DNA of 19,074 nucleotides from an uncultured Dorea sp. (GTDB lineage: Bacteria > Bacillota > Clostridia > Lachnospirales > Lachnospiraceae): assembly GCA_910587575.1 (NCBI GenBank), contig CAJULU010000051.1:1-19074 (forward strand), in the 5' to 3' direction. Positions 13,891 to 19,074 of this stretch are shown piece after piece. A program made the translations under genes and the position numbers. How positions within the stretch are numbered: position 1 is the stretch's first letter; each line of letters opens with the position of its first letter. The notes under the pieces are model-generated. The model was not told where the DNA came from. It saw nothing but the letters and a program-made list of their open reading frames with translations, and ran no database searches.

Positions 13891-14613
13891 ATGGGAATAC
13901 TGTCATATATCAGACAGGAGATCCGGGTGGTCCGGGAACGGGATCCGGCGATCAAGTCGAATCTGGAGGTTTTCTTATACCCCAGCTTTAAGGCGATCCT
14001 GCACTACCGGGTAGCGCACAGATTATACTTGAAAAGGCATTACTTTCTGGCACGCTGGATTTCCCAGCGGACAGTCAGAAAGACGGGGATCGAAATCCAT
14101 CCTGGCGCAAAGATCGGGAAGGGGCTGTTCATTGACCATGGAAGCGGCGTGATCATCGGGGAGACGGCGGAACTTGGGGATAATGTAACCTTGTACCAGG
14201 GTGTGACCCTGGGCGGTACAGGAAAGGAGAAGGGCAAACGCCACCCCACCCTTGGCGACAACGTCATGGTAAGCGCAGGGGCGAAGGTCTTAGGCTCTTT
14301 CAGAATCGGAGAGAATTCCAAGATCGGTGCCGGGAGCGTGGTGCTTAAGGAGGTGCCGCCTGACTGTACGGTGGTGGGAGTCCCGGGAAGGATCGTGAAG
14401 ATGGGCGATCAGAAGATCCCCCGTATGGACATGGACCAGGTACATCTGCCCGACCCTGTCAGCAACGATATCCGGGAGCTCCAGGCAGACAATATCCGGC
14501 TGCATAAGCGGATCAAGCAGATGGAGAAGCAGATGCGGTGTATGCGGACGCAGGACATTGAGGTTCTTGATAAAAGTTCCGCTGAAGCGAATCGTCAAAA
14601 CGGAAGGAACTGA
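13891..14613 (+). CDS. cysE: Serine O-acetyltransferase
   Basis: CysE makes O-acetylserine from serine and acetyl-CoA, the committed step of cysteine synthesis. The 240-residue protein has the short N-terminal helical domain and a left-handed beta-helix of hexapeptide repeats, with catalytic-type D82/H83 in FIDHGSG, GETAELGDNVTLYQGVTLGGTG, and H118 in GKRHPTLGDNV. It ends with a coiled-coil-like helix (DIRELQADNIRLHKRIKQME) and a polar tail instead of the classic short C-terminus that docks in cysteine synthase. GGGG lies 10 bp before the ATG. It is the first gene after the Cys T-box and is followed 58 bp later by cysS. Confidence 0.95.
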   Translation: MGILSYIRQEIRVVRERDPAIKSNLEVFLYPSFKAILHYRVAHRLYLKRHYFLARWISQRTVRKTGIEIHPGAKIGKGLFIDHGSGVIIGETAELGDNVTLYQGVTLGGTGKEKGKRHPTLGDNVMVSAGAKVLGSFRIGENSKIGAGSVVLKEVPPDCTVVGVPGRIVKMGDQKIPRMDMDQVHLPDPVSNDIRELQADNIRLHKRIKQMEKQMRCMRTQDIEVLDKSSAEANRQNGRN

Positions 14614-14671
14614 CGGTGACGGGTGATTCCGGGAGGTTATGAAAATAGAAAAGGAGAGAAAGCGAGAGATT

Positions 14672-16078
14672 ATGAAACTTTACAACACACTATCGAAGAA
14701 AAAAGAAGAATTTGTTCCTCTGGAGGAAGGAAAGGTACGGATGTATGTGTGCGGGCCTACGGTTTATAACTTCATCCATATCGGGAACGCCAGGCCGATG
14801 ATCGTATTCGACACGGTGAGAAGGTATTTTGAATATAAGGGATATGACGTTAACTATGTGTCGAATTTTACGGACGTGGATGATAAGATTATCAAGAAGG
14901 CTTTGGAAGAGGGCGTGTCTTCAGATGAGATTTCCAGGCGTTATATTGCGGAATGCAAGAAGGATATGGAAGGAATGAACGTGAAGCCGGCCACCACCCA
15001 TCCCCTTGCCACGGAGGAGATCGGCGGGATGATTGAGATGATCCGCACTCTGATTGAGAAAGGCTATGCTTATGAAAAGAATGGAACCGTATATTTCCGC
15101 ACAAGACAATTTAAGGATTATGGAAAACTGTCCCATAAGAATCTGGATGACCTGCGTTCCGGCGAACGTTCCCTGCTGGTAACCGGCGAGGATGAAAAAG
15201 AGGATCCGTTGGACTTCGTGCTGTGGAAGCCGAAGAAGGAGGGGGAGCCGTCCTGGGAGTCACCCTGGAGCGACGGGCGCCCGGGATGGCATATCGAGTG
15301 CTCCGAGATGTCGAAGAAGTATCTGGGCGAGCAGATTGACATCCATGCAGGCGGAGAGGATCTGGTATTTCCGCACCATGAGAATGAGATCGCCCAGAGC
15401 GAGGCGGCAAATGGCAAGGAATTTGCAAAATACTGGCTGCACAACGCATTTCTGAATATTGACAACCGTAAGATGAGCAAGTCTCTCGGCAACTTCCGTA
15501 CGGTCCGTGAAATCAGTAATCAGTATGACCTTCAGGTGCTGCGGTTCTTCATGCTGGGCGCCCACTACAGAAGTCCGCTGAATTTCAGCGCAGATCTGAT
15601 GGAGGCATCCAAGAATGGATTGGAGCGGATTGTCAATGCGGCGGATCATCTGAAATATCTGATGGAAAACGTACAGACAGAGGCAATGACGGAGGAAGAG
15701 ACAAAGGCGTACGGGAACACGGAAGCTTTTGTGAAAGCGTTCGAGTCTGCCATGGAGGATGATTTTAACACGGCGGATGCAGTGGCGGCTGTATTTGACC
15801 TGGTTAAGTTTGTCAACACCACGGCAAATGCGCACAGCTCGAAAGAGTATCTTCAGAAACTTCTGGAACGTGTGGTCAGCCTTACGGATGTCCTGGGACT
15901 GATTGTGGACCGGAAGGAAGATCTTCTGGATCAGGAGATTGAGGAGCTGATTGCAGAACGGCAGGCAGCGCGTAAGGCGAAAGATTTCGCCAGGGCAGAT
16001 GCCATCCGTGACGAACTGCTTGGGAAAGGAATTATCTTAAAAGACACGAGGGAAGGTGTGCAATGGAAGCGGGCGTAG
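14672..16078 (+). CDS. cysS: Cysteinyl-tRNA synthetase
   Basis: This is a class I synthetase charging tRNA-Cys in the cytoplasm. The start at 14672 gives the conserved MKLYNTL beginning and 468 residues, the usual length; an in-frame ATG at 14639 behind GGGAGG would add 11 residues (MKIEKERKREI) and cannot be excluded. Visible motifs are CGPTVYN with zinc ligand C27, the HIGH-equivalent HIGN (36-39), WHIECSEMS with C210, FPHHENE with H235 and E239, and KMSKS (267-271). Its control by the Cys T-box is direct feedback: low charging of tRNA-Cys opens the operon. The last codons overlap mrnC. Confidence 0.97.
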   Translation: MKLYNTLSKKKEEFVPLEEGKVRMYVCGPTVYNFIHIGNARPMIVFDTVRRYFEYKGYDVNYVSNFTDVDDKIIKKALEEGVSSDEISRRYIAECKKDMEGMNVKPATTHPLATEEIGGMIEMIRTLIEKGYAYEKNGTVYFRTRQFKDYGKLSHKNLDDLRSGERSLLVTGEDEKEDPLDFVLWKPKKEGEPSWESPWSDGRPGWHIECSEMSKKYLGEQIDIHAGGEDLVFPHHENEIAQSEAANGKEFAKYWLHNAFLNIDNRKMSKSLGNFRTVREISNQYDLQVLRFFMLGAHYRSPLNFSADLMEASKNGLERIVNAADHLKYLMENVQTEAMTEEETKAYGNTEAFVKAFESAMEDDFNTADAVAAVFDLVKFVNTTANAHSSKEYLQKLLERVVSLTDVLGLIVDRKEDLLDQEIEELIAERQAARKAKDFARADAIRDELLGKGIILKDTREGVQWKRA

Positions 16079-16584
16079 AAGAACAGCAGGCAGCTTCTTC
16101 CCCTGGGGACGGACAGTGGGAACAGGGAGATCAGGCGGACTGGCGGTATATGCAGGAGTTATTTCAGATGCGAAGGGCAGATGTCAGAGAATACTCCCCG
16201 CTTGCCCTGGCTTACATCGGCGATGCGGTTTATGAACTGATCATCCGCTCCCTGGTGCTGAACGAGGGAAACCGTCAGGTGCAGAAGATGCATAAGAGAA
16301 CCAGTTCTATGGTGCAGGCTTCTGCACAGGCACGCATCATTACCGCCTTGAACGACCGGCTGACAGAGGAGGAGCATGCGGTGTATAAGCGGGGGAGGAA
16401 TGCCAGGAGCATGTCGCCTGCCAGGAACCAGTCTGTCTCCGATTACCATAAGGCTACGGGTTTCGAGGCATTGATCGGGTACCTGTATCTGAAAGAGGAG
16501 TGGAAGCGGATGATGGATCTGATCAGGGAGGGACTTCCTGCGCTGGACGAAAACAGATCACAGAGAGGCTTGTCGGGGAAATGA
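16063..16584 (+). CDS. mrnC: Mini-ribonuclease 3
   Basis: Mini-III trims the ends of 23S rRNA precursors. The 173-residue protein is an RNase III catalytic domain without the double-stranded-RNA-binding domain: YSPLALAYIGDAVYE (catalytic D54 and E58 region) and KATGFEALIGYLYL (E135) are intact. The family is usually ~130-145 residues; here a ~27-residue acidic, glutamine-rich N-terminal extension precedes the domain. The ATG at 16063 lies inside the end of cysS (16-bp overlap), indicating translational coupling. It overlaps rlmB by 4 bp (ATGA). Confidence 0.95.
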   Translation: MEAGVEEQQAASSPGDGQWEQGDQADWRYMQELFQMRRADVREYSPLALAYIGDAVYELIIRSLVLNEGNRQVQKMHKRTSSMVQASAQARIITALNDRLTEEEHAVYKRGRNARSMSPARNQSVSDYHKATGFEALIGYLYLKEEWKRMMDLIREGLPALDENRSQRGLSGK

Positions 16585-17351
16585 TGGAGAATCAAAAGGG
16601 AAAAGAGTTTATAGAAAACGAGAATCTGATAGAAGGACGCAACGCCGTTCTGGAAGCATTCAGGTCTGGAAGGACCATTGATAAGCTCCTGGTGCTGGAC
16701 GGCTGCCAGGACGGCCCGGTCAGAAGTATTTTACGGGAGGCGAAAAAGCAGGATACCCTTGTCCGTTTTGTGGCAAAGGAAAGGCTGAACCAGATCTCCC
16801 AGACGGGAAAACACCAGGGAGTGATTGCCTTTGCAGCCGCCTGTGCCTATGCAGAGGTGGAAGATATGCTGAATCTTGCCAGAGAGAGGGGGGAGGATCC
16901 TTTTCTGATTCTGCTGGATCATATCGAGGATCCCCATAATCTGGGGGCGATTATCCGTACTGCCAACCTGGCGGGAGCCCATGGTGTGATCATCCCCGGG
17001 AGACGGGCAGTGGGGCTTACGGCCGTAGTGGCAAAAACCTCGGCAGGGGCGGTGAACTATACGCCGGTGGCAAAGGTTACGAATCTTGTGAAGACCATGG
17101 AAGAACTGAAAAAGCAGGGGCTGTGGTTCGTGTGTGCGGATATGGGCGGCGAGCAGATGTATCGTCTGAATCTGACAGGCCCTATCGGCCTTGTGATCGG
17201 GAATGAGGGAGAAGGCGTGGGCAGGCTTGTGAAGGAGACCTGTGATCTGACGGCCGGGATTCCCATGAAGGGAGAGATTGATTCTCTGAATGCGTCGGTG
17301 GCGGCCGGAGTGTTGGCGTATGAGGTGGTGCGTCAGAGGCTTATGCGGTGA
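16581..17351 (+). CDS. rlmB: 23S rRNA (guanosine-2'-O-)-methyltransferase, SpoU/TrmH family
   Basis: The 256-residue protein has the N-terminal RNA-binding substrate domain (LIEGRNAVLEAF to GKHQGV) and a SPOUT knotted methyltransferase: motif 1 DPHNLGAIIRTA (118-129), motif 2 GLVIGNEGEGVG, and motif 3 SLNASVAAGVLAYE (235-248). RlmB-type enzymes methylate a guanosine in the peptidyl-transferase region of 23S rRNA. The ATG at 16581 overlaps the mrnC stop as ATGA; upstream in-frame ATG at 16500 would only add residues not typical of the family. The stop overlaps the sigH GTG by 4 bp. Pairing with mrnC groups two 23S rRNA maturation functions. Confidence 0.95.
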   Translation: MMENQKGKEFIENENLIEGRNAVLEAFRSGRTIDKLLVLDGCQDGPVRSILREAKKQDTLVRFVAKERLNQISQTGKHQGVIAFAAACAYAEVEDMLNLARERGEDPFLILLDHIEDPHNLGAIIRTANLAGAHGVIIPGRRAVGLTAVVAKTSAGAVNYTPVAKVTNLVKTMEELKKQGLWFVCADMGGEQMYRLNLTGPIGLVIGNEGEGVGRLVKETCDLTAGIPMKGEIDSLNASVAAGVLAYEVVRQRLMR

Positions 17352-17962
17352 AAGATATGACGAACTATGAGCAGATGAAGGATGAACAGTTAATACAGAG
17401 GCTGCGGGGAGGCGACCGGCAGATCATGGATTATATCATGGAGAAGTATAAGAACCTGGTGCGCAAGGAGGCCAATGCCATGTATCTTCTGGGCGGGGAG
17501 AATGATGATCTGATCCAGGAGGGAATGATCGGCCTCTTTAAAGCGGTTCAGGATTATGACGTAGAGCAGGAGACTTCGTTTTACAGTTTTGCGAAACTCT
17601 GTATTACCAGGCAGATGTATTCGGCAATCGAGGCGTCCAAGCGCAAGAAGCACAGTCCGCTGAATTCTTATATCTCTCTCTACGATTCCAGCGAGGAGCA
17701 GGGTTCTCTGATGGAAACCATGGCGGCAGGGCAGGAGAGCAATCCGGAAGAACTGCTGGTTAGCCGTGAGTATGCGCAGCTGCTGGAGATGAAACTGGAA
17801 GAGAGTTTAAGCGCCCTTGAAAACCGGGTGCTCTATCTGCATCTTCTGGGCACGGACTATAAGACGATCGCCCGGCTGCTGGACAAGAGCCCGAAGACCA
17901 TTGACAATGCGCTTCAGCGGATCAAGGGAAAGACGGAGAAGATTCTGAAGGCAGAGAAATAA
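17348..17962 (+). CDS. sigH: RNA polymerase sporulation sigma factor SigH
   Basis: The 204-residue sigma-70-family protein has region 2 (DDLIQEGMIGLFKAVQDYD, then SFYSFAKLCITRQMYSAIEA) and a region 4 helix-turn-helix (ALENRVLYLHLLGTDYKTIARLL.KSPKTIDNALQRIK). Sequence, length and the position after rlmB match SigH (Spo0H), the transition-state and early-sporulation sigma factor. The GTG at 17348 overlaps the rlmB stop (GTGA); an ATG three codons later (17357) with GGTGAAAG upstream is equally possible. It is the last gene of the operon. It supports a spore-forming host, although sigH also persists in non-sporulating relatives. Confidence 0.94.
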   Translation: MKDMTNYEQMKDEQLIQRLRGGDRQIMDYIMEKYKNLVRKEANAMYLLGGENDDLIQEGMIGLFKAVQDYDVEQETSFYSFAKLCITRQMYSAIEASKRKKHSPLNSYISLYDSSEEQGSLMETMAAGQESNPEELLVSREYAQLLEMKLEESLSALENRVLYLHLLGTDYKTIARLLDKSPKTIDNALQRIKGKTEKILKAEK

Positions 17963-18033
17963 AAAACTCGAAAAAACTGAAAAAGTCAAGAAGAAATTAG
18001 AATTTTAGTTTACTTTGGTTGTTTTCTACATTT

Positions 18034-18063
18034 TGCACAATTATTATTAATGGGTTTTGTGCA
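18034..18063. other. Inverted repeat near the sigH-distal end of the IS30 element
   Basis: TGCACAA (18034-18040) and TTGTGCA (18057-18063) form a 7-bp inverted repeat in AT-rich sequence. It may be a weak terminator of sigH or part of an insertion-sequence end; the other IS end is outside the window, so it cannot be compared. Confidence 0.35.
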
Positions 18064-18069
18064 TGATGA

Positions 18070-18094
18070 CAAGGCGTACCATCGGTACGCCTTG
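18070..18094. other. Perfect 11-bp hairpin beside the IS30 transposase
   Basis: CAAGGCGTACC (18070-18080) and GGTACGCCTTG (18084-18094) enclose a 3-base loop. There is no adjacent T-tract on either strand. It lies 93 bp from the transposase stop and could be a transcription shield or part of the IS end. Confidence 0.55.
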
Positions 18095-18187
18095 AAGCAA
18101 GACGCGAATCTACTTTTTCTTTCCTCTTGGCTTTTCCCGCAAAAACCATGTGGTAATCTCAGTTTTGCTTAAAGGGATAAACAATAA

Positions 18188-19074
18188 CTAATTTCTTTTA
18201 CCCTCTAATAAATCGTTCGCTGATAGTCCCCCGAATATTGCACGGGGATAGTTATTCATCCATGTTTGGATAAAATCTATGTATTCATCATCGTATTGGG
18301 ATATGTCCGCACCCTTCGGAATCCAACGTCTTATTAATCTATTTGCATTTTCGTTACTTCCTCTTTCACTACTGCAATAGGGATGACAATAGTATAATTC
18401 TGTCCGTACTGACGGTGAACTGATTGACGTTTCCACCCATTCAGAATCTAAGAATTCAACCCCGTTATCACAGGTAATTGTTCTGTATTTTTCTTGAAAG
18501 GCTGACAATCCTAACTCTATTTCAATGCTGTCTAAGCATGTACATACTTCTTTGATTGACTTTGAATCTATCTTATATATTTCTTCTTCCCTTGTCGTTC
18601 GTTCTGTAAGAACCAGTAACGCACCTTTCCCACCTTTCCCGGATACTACAGTGTCCATTTCCCAATGTCCATATTCATCACGGTTTTTTACCGACTTATC
18701 CCTGTCCTCTATGGACTTGCATACACTGTTATTTAATGCCACTCTACGCCTCACAGTACCCTTGTTTTGGCTTTTCCGGGGACAAGGCAGGGTATTCATA
18801 GATACGCCATCAAAAAGCCCGATTTTTATGTAATTATAAAGTGTATTCTTACATACATTCGTATCAAATTGGATATCATTTTTTTTTATATGCTGAACAA
18901 CTGCATATGGCGAATATTTCTTGTTTAGCAATAAGTCAGTTACATATTCAGCGTATTTGTAATCATTCCCGATTTTTAAATCACGCCCTTTATTTGTTGC
19001 ATTATAAGTTGCCTTTTCTTGTGCTACATCTGCCAGATAAGTTTCATATTCTGTTAAATCAGAACGCAACTGTT
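18188..19074 (-). CDS. IS30-family transposase (5' end outside window)
   Basis: The minus-strand frame is open to the right edge; a TTG at 19069 is not the true start. About 295 C-terminal residues are seen; the family usually has ~350, so the N-terminal helix-turn-helix is missing from view. The integrase core carries the IS30 triad: D in GHWEMDTV, D in ITCDNGVEF, and E in SSERGSNENANRLIRRW, followed by PKGADIS. Upstream (residues ~30-75) lies the IS30-type DNA-binding part with YSPYAVVQHI. It is the transposase of a copy-paste insertion sequence lying just after sigH, transcribed towards it. The base composition is clearly more AT-rich than sigH. No frameshift is seen, so it may be active. 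Confidence 0.93.
   Translation of the reverse strand, partial: QLRSDLTEYETYLADVAQEKATYNATNKGRDLKIGNDYKYAEYVTDLLLNKKYSPYAVVQHIKKNDIQFDTNVCKNTLYNYIKIGLFDGVSMNTLPCPRKSQNKGTVRRRVALNNSVCKSIEDRDKSVKNRDEYGHWEMDTVVSGKGGKGALLVLTERTTREEEIYKIDSKSIKEVCTCLDSIEIELGLSAFQEKYRTITCDNGVEFLDSEWVETSISSPSVRTELYYCHPYCSSERGSNENANRLIRRWIPKGADISQYDDEYIDFIQTWMNNYPRAIFGGLSANDLLEGKRN

Noticed and set aside
18034..18094. Defined IS30 terminal inverted repeat and target duplication
   Set aside because: The other end of the element is outside the window, so no terminal repeat pair or target duplication can be verified.

Overview
The window reads as chromosomal DNA of a spore-forming, low-to-mid GC Firmicute, most likely a gut Lachnospiraceae (Clostridium cluster XIVa). 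Support comes from strong AGGAGG-type ribosome binding sites, the cysE-cysS-mrnC-rlmB-sigH gene order, a T-box leader in front of the cysteine genes, the sporulation sigma factor SigH, and a Lachnospiraceae-style sensor kinase. The genus is inference.

Region 1 (1-491) is the 3' end of an aldo/keto reductase with a ferredoxin-like tail. Region 2 (about 512-7100) is an accessory island. It carries an 889-residue HD-phosphohydrolase/HSP90-type ATPase fusion, a small YARHG-domain exported protein, an AlbA_2/RecG-like ATPase gene of foreign appearance, a tnpV transposon-gene remnant, and a minus-strand XRE repressor plus ImmA-like pair. The same element, the 3' end of a YARHG gene followed by a long hairpin terminator, occurs three times (about 520-612, 3774-3936, 5775-5937). 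The last two are perfect 163-bp direct repeats with a start-to-start offset of 2001 bp. The island therefore looks assembled from cassettes that each end in the same module.

Region 3 (7106-8835) holds ispF with an unusual cysteine-rich tail, then a GNAT/Eis-like acetyltransferase gene broken by one extra base. Region 4 (8971-13194) is a tidy operon: DedA membrane protein, DUF374 acyltransferase, OmpR-type response regulator and histidine kinase. Its promoter carries 11-bp tandem boxes that look like a response-regulator site, suggesting a self-regulated membrane-lipid stress circuit. A terminator ends it, and a small convergent gene with its own promoter and dyad operator follows.

Region 5 (13504-17962) is a cysteine/translation operon. 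A Cys-specifier T-box controls cysE (serine acetyltransferase) and cysS (cysteinyl-tRNA synthetase). The RNA-maturation genes mrnC and rlmB and then sigH follow with overlapping ends. Region 6 (about 18030-19074) is an IS30-family insertion sequence that runs off the window.

The strongest candidates for something undescribed are the HD-HSP90 + YARHG gene pair in its repeat-bounded island and the XRE/ImmA-like pair whose peptidase active site is absent.
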